Positions 41,750 to 53,332 of a DNA stretch of 64,000 nt are shown piece after piece. Both the position numbers and the translations under genes were made by a program. This stretch comes from Bacillota bacterium (GTDB lineage Bacteria; Bacillota_I; Bacilli_A; RF39; UBA660). Below the pieces are notes generated by a model. It saw nothing but the letters and a program-made list of their open reading frames with translations. It did not search any database and was not told the DNA's origin. The first letter of the stretch is position 1; each line of letters opens with the position of its first letter. The stretch covers positions 923,811-987,810 of the forward strand of contig SVAI01000001.1 in the NCBI GenBank assembly GCA_015059495.1. Reading direction: 5' to 3'.

Positions 41750-44122
41750 TTAGTTTACTTTATAAATATCTGATTCTACCTTAATTGAATCATCATAATG
41801 ATTAAATATTTTTGTAATAACAAAATTTAATAACTTATATACATAGAATGAATCTAAAGTTAATACAAATATAATTAATGCACTAACACTATTTATTGGT
41901 TGTAATTCAAATAATGATGTTTGGAAGAACATACAATATAAGAATCCAAATAACATAGTAAAGAATAATGCACCTCTATATAAATTAAGTGGATAACATA
42001 TCTTAAATAAGTAATATAAACCAATAATAGTAGTTATAATAACACACATAGTACTTTGTAATTCATAAGGTATATTAAATAATGCAGAGAAAGCACTAAC
42101 TAATATAACATTAAATACTACAGTTAAAGCAGTTGGTAAACTTCTAGCAAAGACTTTAAATAAGAAATTACCTTTAACCAAATTATTATTAGATTCCAAT
42201 GCTAATATAAATGATGGAGCACCAATAGTAAATGTAGTAATAAATGTCATATGGATTGGTACAAAGAAATACTTTTGAAATGATATTATACTAAATATAA
42301 TTAACATAATAGTAAATAATGTTTTATATAGTAATAATGATGCACTTCTTTCTACATTATTAATTGTTTGTCTACCTTCAGCAACTACTCTAGGTAATGA
42401 ATTAAAATCATCATCTAATAATATTAATTGCGATACATTTCTAGCAGCATCAGTACCACTCTTAATAGATATTGCACAATCACTTTCTTTTAAAGCAAGA
42501 ACATCGTTAACACCGTCTCCAGTCATTGCAACAACATGTCCTTGTTTCTTCAAATACTTAATAATAAATTTCTTTTGTTCTGGTTTAACTCTACCAAATA
42601 CTTGATATTCATCAATAACATTTTTTAATTCTTTATCATCTAAATTACCAATATCAATACCTTTAATATCTTCTAAACCAACCTTCTTAGCTATAGACAT
42701 AACAGTTTTAACATTATCTCCTGATATAATCTTAACTAATACATTATTATCTCTAAAATAATCTAAAGTCTTTTTAGCACTAGGTCTAATAACATCTTCA
42801 ATTAAAACATAACCTACTTCTTTAATATTAGTTAAAGATTCATCTAACTTACCATCTTTATATCCTAAAGCTAATACTCTATAATCTTCAACATATTTAT
42901 CCATTTCTTTATTATAGTTACTTTTTAATACTATATCAGGAGCACCTAGATATAAACTATAATTATCAAATTCAATAGCACTAAATTTTCTATCTGAAGA
43001 GAAATCTATTCTATTAGATACTTCTAACTTATTACCTTTAAAATAATCCTTTAACGCTAACATAGTTTGATTAGAATCTTCACTAGCTAATGTATAATCA
43101 GCAAAATAATCTTCTACTTCTTCTTGATTATAATTATTAGAATTAATAATCTTAACTACTTTCATTCTACCTTCAGTTAATGTACCAGTTTTATCTAAAC
43201 ATATCGCATCAACTCTAGCTAGTATTTCAATCGCATATAATTCTTGTACTAAAACATGTACTCTATAAAGTTTAATAATACCTACAGCCATAACTGATGA
43301 TGTTAAAAGAATTAAACCTTCAGGTATCATACCTATTAATGATGCTACCGTAGTAAATATTGAATTAGGTAAATCATAATCAATTAAATATTGATTAATA
43401 ACCATAACTATACCTATAGGTATAATCATAATAGATAATACCTTTAACATCTTAGTAAAACTCTTCATAACAATTGAATTAACTTCTTTTTTATATTTAG
43501 CTTCACTACTTATTTTAGATACATAATTATCTTTACCTACATGAATAACTTGAGCAATAGCTTTACCAGATACAATAAATGAACCAGATAATAACTGATC
43601 ACCCTTTTTCTTCTTTATCGCATTACTCTCACCAGTAATTAATGATTCATTAACTTCTATTTCACCATCAAGTACAACTGAATCAGATACTATTTGATGT
43701 CCTAGTGATAACTTAATAATATCATCCATTACAATTTGATCTAGAGGTAATTCAACTACCTTACCATCTCTTAATACTTCTGCTTTATTTTCAGATACTA
43801 CACTTAACTTATCAATAATTTTTTTAGATATAATTTCTTCAATAATACTTATTATTGAGTTAACTATAATAACACCCATAAATAAGCAATTCTTTAATCC
43901 ATAAAATAAATTACCTTTAATTAAACTAGCAGTAAATACTGCAGCTCCTAACATTAAGTTTAAAAAGTTAAAGTATGTAAAAAAGTTATCTCTTATGATT
44001 TGTCCTATAGTCTTTGTTTTAGGTGCATCATCATAATTTACTAACCCTGCTCTAACTCTACTCTCAACTTGAGAAGCACTTAACCCTGTGTTTATATCTA
44101 CATTCTTTTCCATAACAAACAC
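41750..44122 (-). CDS. Cation-translocating P-type ATPase
   Basis: ITGESNAIKK, CLDKTGTLTEGRMKV, MTGDGVNDVLALKESDCAI. Confidence 0.92.
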   Translation of the reverse strand: MFVMEKNVDINTGLSASQVESRVRAGLVNYDDAPKTKTIGQIIRDNFFTYFNFLNLMLGAAVFTASLIKGNLFYGLKNCLFMGVIIVNSIISIIEEIISKKIIDKLSVVSENKAEVLRDGKVVELPLDQIVMDDIIKLSLGHQIVSDSVVLDGEIEVNESLITGESNAIKKKKGDQLLSGSFIVSGKAIAQVIHVGKDNYVSKISSEAKYKKEVNSIVMKSFTKMLKVLSIMIIPIGIVMVINQYLIDYDLPNSIFTTVASLIGMIPEGLILLTSSVMAVGIIKLYRVHVLVQELYAIEILARVDAICLDKTGTLTEGRMKVVKIINSNNYNQEEVEDYFADYTLASEDSNQTMLALKDYFKGNKLEVSNRIDFSSDRKFSAIEFDNYSLYLGAPDIVLKSNYNKEMDKYVEDYRVLALGYKDGKLDESLTNIKEVGYVLIEDVIRPSAKKTLDYFRDNNVLVKIISGDNVKTVMSIAKKVGLEDIKGIDIGNLDDKELKNVIDEYQVFGRVKPEQKKFIIKYLKKQGHVVAMTGDGVNDVLALKESDCAISIKSGTDAARNVSQLILLDDDFNSLPRVVAEGRQTINNVERSASLLLYKTLFTIMLIIFSIISFQKYFFVPIHMTFITTFTIGAPSFILALESNNNLVKGNFLFKVFARSLPTALTVVFNVILVSAFSALFNIPYELQSTMCVIITTIIGLYYLFKICYPLNLYRGALFFTMLFGFLYCMFFQTSLFELQPINSVSALIIFVLTLDSFYVYKLLNFVITKIFNHYDDSIKVESDIYKVN

Positions 44123-44245
44123 CTACTAATCTAGTATAATAATACCACAAAATAATAGTCAAATTAAGACTTATAAAGATACTATACATAATTAATTGTA
44201 AAATAACTCTTAATTATGATAAGATATTAAAGTCAGGAGGATAAC

Positions 44246-45583
44246 ATGAAAAAGTTATTTAACATTCTAACTTATATAGTATTAGTATTAATAGTTTTAT
44301 CGTTTTTATTTACTAATAATTTATTACTTGGACTACTAGCAATAGTAATAAGTTATTTTATAGCTAAAGATAAAAGAATTAATAACTTTACTTTATTTAT
44401 TATAATAATATCTTTAATAATAAGGATGTTAACAATTATATTAATGAATATACCTCAAGTAACAGATTATTATTTAATAAATGAAGCAGCAATGAAATTT
44501 GCTAACAATGATTTATCATTTGTTAATGATTCATACTTTTCTATGTGGCCTTATCAATTAGGATTCACATTATATGAAGGTCTAATATATAAAATAATAC
44601 CTAATATATGGGTATTAAAAATATTAAATATAATTTATTCAACTTTAACAGTATTATTAATCTATAAGATATCTAAAAAATTTACTACTGAAAGAGCATC
44701 CCGTATGGTATCACTTCTATATATGATACTTCCTCTTCCATTACTTTTAAATATAACTTTAAATAATCATATCTTATCAGGATTATTAATATTAGATGCT
44801 ACAACATTCCTAATTAAAAAGAAAACCAAAAAACAAGATTATATAATTGCATCCATTTTAATAGCTCTAGCTAATATAATTAGACCAGAATCAATTATTA
44901 TAGTATTCTCTCTATTTATATTCTTACTTATTAAAACAAAAAAGAAAACATTTAAAACTAATGCAATTAATTATCTAATATTTATAGTTATATATCTAAT
45001 AATAACTATTGGCACATCAAAACTATTAATACTAACTAATTTTAATAAAGATGGATTAACAAATACTAATCCAACATGGAAGTTTGTTTTAGGAACTAAT
45101 CATGAAACATGTGGACATTATTCATATGAAGATGAAGTTAACATATTAGGTAATAAAGAACTACAACTAGAAACAATAAAAGAAAGAGTTAGTGATCCAG
45201 TTAAACTAGCATCACTTGCAACATGCAAAATAAATAACTACTGGACCCTAAGTGATTTTGATACAGCTAATGAATCATACAATAATAAGAAAATATTTAA
45301 TATAGATTTTAATTATATTAAAAAACAAGTTATATCTATTAATTCTGTTATCTATTTAACCACATTACTAATGGCAATTATAGGTATAATTAAATATAGA
45401 AAGGATATGTACAAAAATAATTCTATATTATTTGTTATTATGATGGTAGTAACATTCTTTGTATATTTATTAATTGAAATACAAGCTAGATATACATACT
45501 TTAATATAATATCTATATTTATAATTTCATCATATGGATATGAATATATATTTAAATTAATAGATAAGAAAAAAGAAGACTAA
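44246..45583 (+). CDS. GT39-like membrane glycosyltransferase
   Basis: Multi-TM ORF with mannosyltransferase-like organisation and C-terminal YIFKLI. Confidence 0.5.
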   Translation: MKKLFNILTYIVLVLIVLSFLFTNNLLLGLLAIVISYFIAKDKRINNFTLFIIIISLIIRMLTIILMNIPQVTDYYLINEAAMKFANNDLSFVNDSYFSMWPYQLGFTLYEGLIYKIIPNIWVLKILNIIYSTLTVLLIYKISKKFTTERASRMVSLLYMILPLPLLLNITLNNHILSGLLILDATTFLIKKKTKKQDYIIASILIALANIIRPESIIIVFSLFIFLLIKTKKKTFKTNAINYLIFIVIYLIITIGTSKLLILTNFNKDGLTNTNPTWKFVLGTNHETCGHYSYEDEVNILGNKELQLETIKERVSDPVKLASLATCKINNYWTLSDFDTANESYNNKKIFNIDFNYIKKQVISINSVIYLTTLLMAIIGIIKYRKDMYKNNSILFVIMMVVTFFVYLLIEIQARYTYFNIISIFIISSYGYEYIFKLIDKKKED

Positions 45584-45592
45584 TGTCTTCTT

Positions 45593-46357
45593 TTATTTTT
45601 CTCTTATGCTTGGTATATCACTAAATTCCGATAACTGAAGTTGTCTTGTATAATTTTTTTGACCATTTAATTCATATCCATAAATTCCATCTTTTGGCCA
45701 TTCATTAGCATTCCATATTAATGGACCAATTTCTGGATTATAACCAGAACAACATAATATACATTCTAACATTAATTTTCTAAGCTCAGTATATCTACAA
45801 TAATAATAAATTATTTCATTAGTATGTTTATCTAAATATTCTTCAGTAGATAATTTCTTATATTGAGTTAAATATCTTCTTCTTATAAATGTTTTAACTT
45901 CAGGAGATATAATTGATTTATCACCATATATAGATTCTAATTTTTTATCAATAATATCTTGTAATATACCCTTTATATATTCTAAATATAATCTATCATT
46001 TTCAATATTCAACTCTAACAATTTATTATGCTGAAAATTATAATTTCTTTGTTGTGCATATTCATTTAATAAATAATAAAACAATTCTAATCCTTTTTTA
46101 TCATATTTAAAGATAGGCGCAAATACCCTACATTTATCCTTAAAAGGATAACCAGCAATATAAAACATACCATCTTTATCTATACCAGGATTATAATTAC
46201 CTAAATAAGACTTTGCTTCATTTTTATTAATATTCATAGTAGCCAAATCAAGAGTTGAGATATCTTCAAAATCTAATTTTAATTTATTACCTACAGGTAT
46301 AAACAAAGAGGTACTATAATCAATGTTACCATTCATTAAATAATACCTTTTTTGCAT
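45593..46357 (-). CDS. Hypothetical protein
   Basis: ORF with strong upstream promoter at 46448-46476. Confidence 0.5.
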   Translation of the reverse strand: MQKRYYLMNGNIDYSTSLFIPVGNKLKLDFEDISTLDLATMNINKNEAKSYLGNYNPGIDKDGMFYIAGYPFKDKCRVFAPIFKYDKKGLELFYYLLNEYAQQRNYNFQHNKLLELNIENDRLYLEYIKGILQDIIDKKLESIYGDKSIISPEVKTFIRRRYLTQYKKLSTEEYLDKHTNEIIYYYCRYTELRKLMLECILCCSGYNPEIGPLIWNANEWPKDGIYGYELNGQKNYTRQLQLSEFSDIPSIREK

Positions 46358-46447
46358 AATTAATACCTAATAATTATCGAATATCTCTTGGATAACCTAC
46401 TTTTCTTTCCATATTCTTCATATTTAATTTCCACTAAATATAACAAA

Positions 46448-46490
46448 ATTATACCACACATTTATTTGTATGTCAAATTTGATACACAAA
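46448..46490 (-). promoter_or_regulatory. Promoter with palindromic operator, copy 1
   Basis: TGTGTATCAAATTTGACA-N17-TATAAT; TCAAATTTGA palindrome overlaps -35. Confidence 0.65.
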
Positions 46491-46505
46491 ACAAAAAGAA
46501 AAGAT

Positions 46506-47444
46506 CTATTTCTTTTCTTTACTTCTCTTATCATTAATAATCTTCATTTCTTTTTCAGTTATTAAAGTAACATTATTTTCTTTAGCCCAATCAACACAAC
46601 CTCTTAAAACCATAGTTAAAAATACTCTTGGTACTTTAACTAACATAGCACATGCTTCATCACTAAACTTAACTTCAGGATCAATTCTAGATGCAGCATA
46701 TTTAACTGAATCTAATCCTACGCCCTTGTTTTTAGGTATAGGTTCTTTTCTAGGTCTTTTAAATGTTGTATACCAAAAATTCTTCGAATCTCTATAGCCA
46801 TAATCAACAGGCACACTAGGAAAGCCAGATGCACTAACTCCATTGATAATTGCATCATAATATTTTTCTTTTATTAATATGTTATCTATTTTTAATATGA
46901 AATGAGCGCCAAACTTAGATGTAATACCATTAAAATTATGATATGGTCCATTATACTCTTCTTCTACTTTATCATTAAAAGCATTATCTAAACTATCATC
47001 CCAAGTACATTCAAATACTTGATATGCTTCCTTAATAACCTTAGGATATTTACCATTTTTATCTTCTTTAGCTCTTTTACCATCCACTAAAGAAAAAATA
47101 CAATCCTTCATCTTTTCTTCAGTTGTCTCACCTGGAAAACCTAATCTAACTGCTTCTTTAAAATACTTAGGTTTATCAGTAATAAAATTTAAAGCACACT
47201 TCTTAGTTCTAAGTAAATTCTTACATGTATTAGATGAATTTCTACATTCTAAAATCATGGCATAATAATCCTTACCAGCAATATAATATGGAAAACATAA
47301 ACTATAAGATCCTATGTTAGTGTTACCATTTTCATCCAATGTAGATATTTCTATCGTAGGCATTGGTATAAACGAACTTGTTTGATAAAAATTATCTACC
47401 ATTCTAATATTTTTAAAACCATTTATATCTTCTTTCATAAACAA
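46506..47444 (-). CDS. Flavin reductase-like/FMN-binding split-barrel protein
   Basis: YSLCFPYYIAGKDYYAMILECRNSSNTCKNLLRTKKCALNFI pattern. Confidence 0.6.
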   Translation of the reverse strand: MFMKEDINGFKNIRMVDNFYQTSSFIPMPTIEISTLDENGNTNIGSYSLCFPYYIAGKDYYAMILECRNSSNTCKNLLRTKKCALNFITDKPKYFKEAVRLGFPGETTEEKMKDCIFSLVDGKRAKEDKNGKYPKVIKEAYQVFECTWDDSLDNAFNDKVEEEYNGPYHNFNGITSKFGAHFILKIDNILIKEKYYDAIINGVSASGFPSVPVDYGYRDSKNFWYTTFKRPRKEPIPKNKGVGLDSVKYAASRIDPEVKFSDEACAMLVKVPRVFLTMVLRGCVDWAKENNVTLITEKEMKIINDKRSKEKK

Positions 47445-47534
47445 TTCTCCTTATAATTAGATTATAGCGCTAATAAATATAAATATCTAATAATAATAAA
47501 AAATAAATGTAAAGTAAAAGTAAGCACAAAGTGC

Positions 47535-49361
47535 TTACTTAAATATTGCATCTAACTTTTGTTTAATTTGATCTTTACTAAATGGTTTAGCAATATAATC
47601 AACAAATCCTTCTTTTAAGTACTTTTCTTTAGCCCCTGCGATAGCATCTGCAGTTAATGCTATGGTTGGTATTTCAAATGCCTTATTTTCTTTTAGTTTA
47701 GCAAGTGCTGTTTCACCAGACATATTAGGCATCATAATATCCATTAGTATTAAATCATATTCATTACCATTTTTAATCTTTTGTAGACATTGTAAACCAT
47801 CATTACAAGTATCTATTTCAAAATCAAAATCTTGTAATGCTCTTTTTGCAACTTTAATATTTAATTCATTATCATCAACAATTAATACTTTCTTATATCC
47901 ATAATTAACTTCATTATTAGCATTGATATCACTATCAACATTACCTACACTAATAGGTTTACTTAGAGAACTAATCTTTTGTGGTAATTGAACAATAAAT
48001 ATTGAACCCTTACCAAATGATGAATCAACGTTAATCTTTCCACCCATCATCTCAACTAAGCTCTTAGTAATAGCAAGTCCTAAACCTGTACCTTCAGTAG
48101 TAGTATTAAGTTCAATATCCAATCTATCAAACTTATTAAATAATCTTTTAATATCTTCACTCTTAATACCTCTACCAGTATCCCTTACAGCAATTAATAT
48201 ATTAGAATAATGTTTAGTATTAATACATTTAACAGTTAAACTAACTTCACCTTTTTCAGTATATTTAAATGCATTAGATAATAAATTATTTAATATTTGT
48301 TTAAAATGTAATTTATCACCTAATAATTCATATGGTAAATCATCCGCGATATTTTGAACAAAATTAATATCTTTGTCACCAATTCTAGTAGCATTAATAG
48401 TAGCAACACTTTCTATTAATTCTTTTGGATTATAAACTTCATTAACAATTTCCATCTTTTCTGATTCTATCTTGTTAATATCTAAAATGTTACCAACAAT
48501 TTCCAGTAATGTTTGTGATGCTTCCATTATATATGTAGAATCTTCGATAACTTGATTAGGTAATTCATTTTTATATTCTTGTATATCTTCACTAAATCCA
48601 ACTATAGCATTAAGTGGAGTTCTAATCTCATGTGACATGGAAGATAAGAAATCACTTTTAGCTCTATTAGCTTTTTCAGCTTGTTCTTTAGCAATTTCCA
48701 TCTTTTCTAATAACTTAACATCAGGATTTTCAATAGTGTTATACATAACTAAATAACTTAAAGTAAAAATAAATGTTTCAGTTATAACTTCTGGGTAATA
48801 TATTCTTAAAAATAAACCCAAAACAAAAAACACAAATAATATTAAAAATGGTAATAACTTACTTCTTTCATTTTTAAATCTAACAGCGAATAAAGTACAT
48901 AAAGACATAATAGCAAAGAAGTATAGTATAACCTCAACCATTGCTGCATAATAAGCTGGACCATTTAAATCAACTGTTTCACCAACGATAATAGTGTCCA
49001 TTGGTAATGCTAAAATAAATATAACAACAATAGTAGTAATAATATTAATTATCTTATTAAATATATTATGAATCTTCTTATCAAACCTATTTAACTCAAT
49101 AACATATTTAAGTAAAAATAATAACATTAAATCCATCATAATAAGATAAAAAGATTGTAACACCCCAGTTAGATATAAATGTCCAACTAGCATAGCAAAT
49201 AAATATATACCTACTCCAAAAGTAGAATAAACCAAATTTATTACTATAAGTTTTTTATAAATATTAGTTTCAAAGTTTTTAACATTTCCCCTAGTAAAAA
49301 ATAACACAACGAGATATATAGCAAGAACAAGAGATCCACTAGGTAACCATATTCCACTCAT
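47535..49361 (-). CDS. Hybrid histidine kinase with C-terminal receiver (start at MSGIWLP after AGGAGATGACTAT)
   Basis: Multi-TM N-terminus; [15 protein letters not shown]-box; [37 protein letters not shown]...[12 protein letters not shown]. Confidence 0.92.
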   Translation of the reverse strand: MSGIWLPSGSLVLAIYLVVLFFTRGNVKNFETNIYKKLIVINLVYSTFGVGIYLFAMLVGHLYLTGVLQSFYLIMMDLMLLFLLKYVIELNRFDKKIHNIFNKIINIITTIVVIFILALPMDTIIVGETVDLNGPAYYAAMVEVILYFFAIMSLCTLFAVRFKNERSKLLPFLILFVFFVLGLFLRIYYPEVITETFIFTLSYLVMYNTIENPDVKLLEKMEIAKEQAEKANRAKSDFLSSMSHEIRTPLNAIVGFSEDIQEYKNELPNQVIEDSTYIMEASQTLLEIVGNILDINKIESEKMEIVNEVYNPKELIESVATINATRIGDKDINFVQNIADDLPYELLGDKLHFKQILNNLLSNAFKYTEKGEVSLTVKCINTKHYSNILIAVRDTGRGIKSEDIKRLFNKFDRLDIELNTTTEGTGLGLAITKSLVEMMGGKINVDSSFGKGSIFIVQLPQKISSLSKPISVGNVDSDINANNEVNYGYKKVLIVDDNELNIKVAKRALQDFDFEIDTCNDGLQCLQKIKNGNEYDLILMDIMMPNMSGETALAKLKENKAFEIPTIALTADAIAGAKEKYLKEGFVDYIAKPFSKDQIKQKLDAIFK

Positions 49362-49410
49362 ATAGTCATCTCCTATTATACAAACTATTATAACAAAAAA
49401 AAGGTCTTTA

Positions 49411-50391
49411 TTAAAGACCTTTTCTAACCAATTTAAAAACATTTTCTGGCGCATTCTTATCATAATATCTAGTATTTTTAATAACATCTATAGTATAACC
49501 ATTTTCAGATTCTCTCATGATATCATTAATAAATGCTAATTCATTTTCTTCAGGAGTTCCCATTTCTGCTCTTGAATTAACTTTATCATCATCAAATACT
49601 ATTTCTCCTACTAAAGCACACATTTTTTCTCTTAACTCTTTTGTAATATCTTTAGTATCACTTAAAGTAGCACCTTCTATATCCATTTCACTACCAATAT
49701 TAACAATATACTTTTTATTATCTCTGACTATTCCTATAGGAACAATAAAACCATTTCCGTTAATAGCTATTCTTGCTGCACCATCAAACATTGGTTGTAC
49801 TATTCTTGGTGTAATATTCCATGCACCCTCTGTAAATATTAATATTTTATCTTTATTTAATACTCTCTTAGTACATGTATCTTCACCTATAAATCTATCC
49901 TTTTTATATTCATCATATAATGCTTGTTCTTTTAACGATAATTCTTCGTTATTTCTTTTCTTATCAAATATATCTGCTATTTGATATCCAGTATCTAAAC
50001 AAATTCTACCTTGAATATTATCTAAAAAGAATCCTTCAAAATTTCTATAAGTTTCTTCTGGATCACCCATTACAAAATATACTTGCTCATTTATAGCTTC
50101 CATAGCAGATTCAATATCATATCTACCAACATGAGTTGAAGCATAAACAACACCTTTAGACTTATCCATAAATCTATTATCATCAAATACAACTAGTTTT
50201 CTACCAGATGTAATTCTATCTATTTTAAGTATTAACTTAGTTAAAAAGTAAATTTTTTTCTTAATTTCACTTGTTTTTAAAGGTTTATTATTATCATATT
50301 CAAAAGAACGTAATTGTCTATAATACGCTGATAATTCATCTAATGATAATTTTTTAAGTTCACTTAACTTTTTATAATCAAAATCTACCAT
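49411..50391 (-). CDS. PlsC-type 1-acylglycerol-3-phosphate acyltransferase-like
   Basis: HX4D in [21 protein letters not shown]. Confidence 0.75.
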   Translation of the reverse strand: MVDFDYKKLSELKKLSLDELSAYYRQLRSFEYDNNKPLKTSEIKKKIYFLTKLILKIDRITSGRKLVVFDDNRFMDKSKGVVYASTHVGRYDIESAMEAINEQVYFVMGDPEETYRNFEGFFLDNIQGRICLDTGYQIADIFDKKRNNEELSLKEQALYDEYKKDRFIGEDTCTKRVLNKDKILIFTEGAWNITPRIVQPMFDGAARIAINGNGFIVPIGIVRDNKKYIVNIGSEMDIEGATLSDTKDITKELREKMCALVGEIVFDDDKVNSRAEMGTPEENELAFINDIMRESENGYTIDVIKNTRYYDKNAPENVFKLVRKGL

Positions 50392-50417
50392 ATAAACCCC
50401 TCTTTTTTAATGACTAA

Positions 50418-50460
50418 ATTATAGCACATTATTACATTTATGTCAAATTTGATACACATA
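50418..50460 (-). promoter_or_regulatory. Promoter with palindromic operator, copy 2
   Basis: TGTGTATCAAATTTGACA-N17-TATAAT, same operator as 46448-46490. Confidence 0.65.
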
Positions 50461-50482
50461 TTAAAAGGTAAACATATTCTGT

Positions 50483-52303
50483 TTACCTAAATATAGCATC
50501 TAATTTTTGTTTAATTTGATCTTTACTAAATGGTTTAGCAATATAATCTATAAAACCTTCTTTTAAGTACTTTTCTTTAGCTCCAGCAATAGCATCTGCA
50601 GTTAGAGCAATAGTTGGTATTTCAAACGCTTCATTTTCTTTTAGTTTAGCAAGTGCTGTTTCACCAGACATATTAGGCATCATTATATCCATTAATATCA
50701 AATCATATTCATTACCATTTTTAATCTTTTGTAAACACTGTAATCCATCATAACAAGTATCTATTTCAAAATTAAAATCTTGTAATGCTCTTTTTGCAAC
50801 TTTAATATTTAATTCATTATCATCTACAATTAATATTTTCTTATATCCATAATTAGCATCATTATCTTTTTTAGCATCCTTAACTGGGACTTCTTCTTTA
50901 TTCATATTTTTAATTCTTTGAGGTAATTGAACAATAAATATTGATCCTTTACCAAAATTAGATTCAACATTAATCTTTCCACCTAACATTTCAACCAAAC
51001 TCTTAGTAATAGCTAGTCCAAGACCAGTTCCTTCTGTAGTAGTATTAAGTTCAATATCTAATCTTTCAAATTTAGTAAATAATTTATTAATATCTTTAGC
51101 TTTAATACCTTTACCAGTATCTCTAACAGCAAATAACAAATTACATACACTAGAAGTATTAACACACTTAACAGTTAAAATAACTTCACCACTAGGTGTA
51201 TATTTAAATGCATTAGATAACAAATTATTTAATATTTGTTTAACGTGTAATTTATCACCATATAATTCATATGGTAAATCTTCAGCAATATCAGTAATAA
51301 AATTAATATTTTTACTTCCTATTCTAGTAGCATTAATAGTAGCTAAACTATCAATTAATTCTTTAGGATTATATACTTCATTAACAATTTCCATCTTTTC
51401 TGATTCTATCTTGTTAATATCTAATATGTTACCAACAATTTCAAGTAGTGTTTGAGAAGCTTCCATTATATATGTTGCATCCTCTTGTACAATTGGATCT
51501 AGTCCATCTTTTCTAGATTGAATATCCTCACTAAAACCTACAATAGCGTTAAGTGGCGTTCTAATCTCATGTGACATAGAAGATAAGAAATCACTCTTAG
51601 CTCTATTAGCTTGTTCAGCTTGATTTTTAGCAACTTCCATCATAGTTACTAACTTAACATCTGGATTTTCAATAGTAAAATACATAATCAAATCTATATA
51701 TACTAATATAGCAGGTATAACAATAATTGTAGGAGAAACACTTCTTAAATATATTGCTAATACCATAAATATAATTAATATTCCATATGGAACATATTTT
51801 TTAAATTCTAATTTTTTTAAATTTAATGCCATCATAACAACTATATTTATAAAATAAACTATTGCTACAGCAAAAGTAAAATTAGTAGCAATACCATCAA
51901 CACCTATTAAACCATTTTCGTTAATTATATTAATTGGTAAACAAAATTCTACAATAATAAATAGTAAATCTATATAAGAACAAATAGTACAAGCTTTTTT
52001 AAACTTTTTTTCATCCTTATATGTAATATAAAACATATATAGAAATAGCAAAGTAGGCCATAAAATATAGTAAATCATATCAACCTTATTAGTTAACTTT
52101 AAAAAATCATAAGGTATTTCTTTTAAATTCATATATCCAAATGATACTTCAAGCATAACTATTAAAATATCAATTAAACTACATATAAGCATTATTCCAT
52201 ATAACTTAGTTTCGTAAGATTCAATTTTTTTCTTACAAAAGAATACAATTAGTAAAAGAATAATACACAAAAAACCACTTATTGAAAAATATTGATTTGG
52301 CAC
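50483..52303 (-). CDS. Hybrid histidine kinase with C-terminal receiver, paralog of 47535-49361
   Basis: Near-identical kinase and REC modules, divergent multi-TM sensor. Confidence 0.92.
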   Translation of the reverse strand: MPNQYFSISGFLCIILLLIVFFCKKKIESYETKLYGIMLICSLIDILIVMLEVSFGYMNLKEIPYDFLKLTNKVDMIYYILWPTLLFLYMFYITYKDEKKFKKACTICSYIDLLFIIVEFCLPINIINENGLIGVDGIATNFTFAVAIVYFINIVVMMALNLKKLEFKKYVPYGILIIFMVLAIYLRSVSPTIIVIPAILVYIDLIMYFTIENPDVKLVTMMEVAKNQAEQANRAKSDFLSSMSHEIRTPLNAIVGFSEDIQSRKDGLDPIVQEDATYIMEASQTLLEIVGNILDINKIESEKMEIVNEVYNPKELIDSLATINATRIGSKNINFITDIAEDLPYELYGDKLHVKQILNNLLSNAFKYTPSGEVILTVKCVNTSSVCNLLFAVRDTGKGIKAKDINKLFTKFERLDIELNTTTEGTGLGLAITKSLVEMLGGKINVESNFGKGSIFIVQLPQRIKNMNKEEVPVKDAKKDNDANYGYKKILIVDDNELNIKVAKRALQDFNFEIDTCYDGLQCLQKIKNGNEYDLILMDIMMPNMSGETALAKLKENEAFEIPTIALTADAIAGAKEKYLKEGFIDYIAKPFSKDQIKQKLDAIFR

Positions 52304-52315
52304 AATTTTTCACCC

Positions 52316-53251
52316 CTACCTTTTTGGTGTAACACCAGGAACAAATTGATTATTTTCATTCAAAGTATATTCATTTTCAACTCTACCATTTTTATCTTTA
52401 AGTAAAAATTGACTTTCATAAGCTGAATCATACTCAAAAGAAGGATCGCCAAATTTTTTTAAATATGTGTGATTTAAATAAATATCCTTATTAACATCAT
52501 CTAAAGATTCTTTTTTAATACCTAATCCATTCCAAAGCTCTGAACGCATTTCTTCAAGAGTACTTTGTACTAGTTTAGTCTTAGCTGCTACTTCGTCTAG
52601 ATTAACCATAATAGGTTTTCCAAACTTAACAATGCATTGACTATATAATTCTTTTTCTTTATCTACAACATCAGGAACTTCAACATACTCAAATATAGTA
52701 GGTATGATAGGACAACCAGACAAAGCAGCAACATATGCTGCACCATATTTAACTGGTTGCATTACTTTTGTTGGATGAATATTCCAAGTTGATTCTCCAC
52801 AAATAACAACATCTACACCCATATATAAATTTTTTACCATTTGTATAGTACCAGCAGTACATGATTCTTTATTATTTCTATCCATCAATGTTAGACCACT
52901 AAGTTCAAATTCCTTTTGTGTAAAATAAGTCAAGCAATCACTAGCAGCTATTGGAGATACTCTTCTATTATTTTGTCCAAAAGCTTCTTGTATTGTAAAA
53001 AAATCATGAGAGTTAGAATGATTAATCACAAATATTGCAGGTTGATCTTTAGGTAAATTATTTTCTCCTTCAATAGTAAAATCATAATTTCTTAAAGCAG
53101 GAGATACCATTGATAGAACTTTATTAATCATTACATGAGATTTAACTTTACTCTTAACTGAATTAGTATATTCCATAACTTCTTGACAGTATTTTTTTTG
53201 TTCTTCAAGTGATAATTTATCTAATTCTTTAACAGGTTTCAATTCAAACAT
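52316..53251 (-). CDS. PlsC-type acyltransferase, paralog of 49411-50391
   Basis: HX4D in INHSNSHDFF; CGESTWNIHPTKVMQP. Confidence 0.8.
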   Translation of the reverse strand: MFELKPVKELDKLSLEEQKKYCQEVMEYTNSVKSKVKSHVMINKVLSMVSPALRNYDFTIEGENNLPKDQPAIFVINHSNSHDFFTIQEAFGQNNRRVSPIAASDCLTYFTQKEFELSGLTLMDRNNKESCTAGTIQMVKNLYMGVDVVICGESTWNIHPTKVMQPVKYGAAYVAALSGCPIIPTIFEYVEVPDVVDKEKELYSQCIVKFGKPIMVNLDEVAAKTKLVQSTLEEMRSELWNGLGIKKESLDDVNKDIYLNHTYLKKFGDPSFEYDSAYESQFLLKDKNGRVENEYTLNENNQFVPGVTPKR

Positions 53252-53332
53252 AAAAAACTCCTCGATTCTTACTACTCTACTATATATAAAATACCATTTT
53301 AAAGCAGTTTTATCAATAAAAAAAAGAATAAA

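Noticed and set aside
46374-46421. 15-codon leader ORF MKNMERKVGYPRDIR upstream of gene 45593-46357
   Set aside because: Lies on the expected transcript but has a weak SD and no codon pattern suggesting attenuation; insufficient support
47662-49984. Plus-strand ORFs 47662-47904 and 49517-49984
   Set aside because: Antisense to the histidine kinase and acyltransferase; shadow composition
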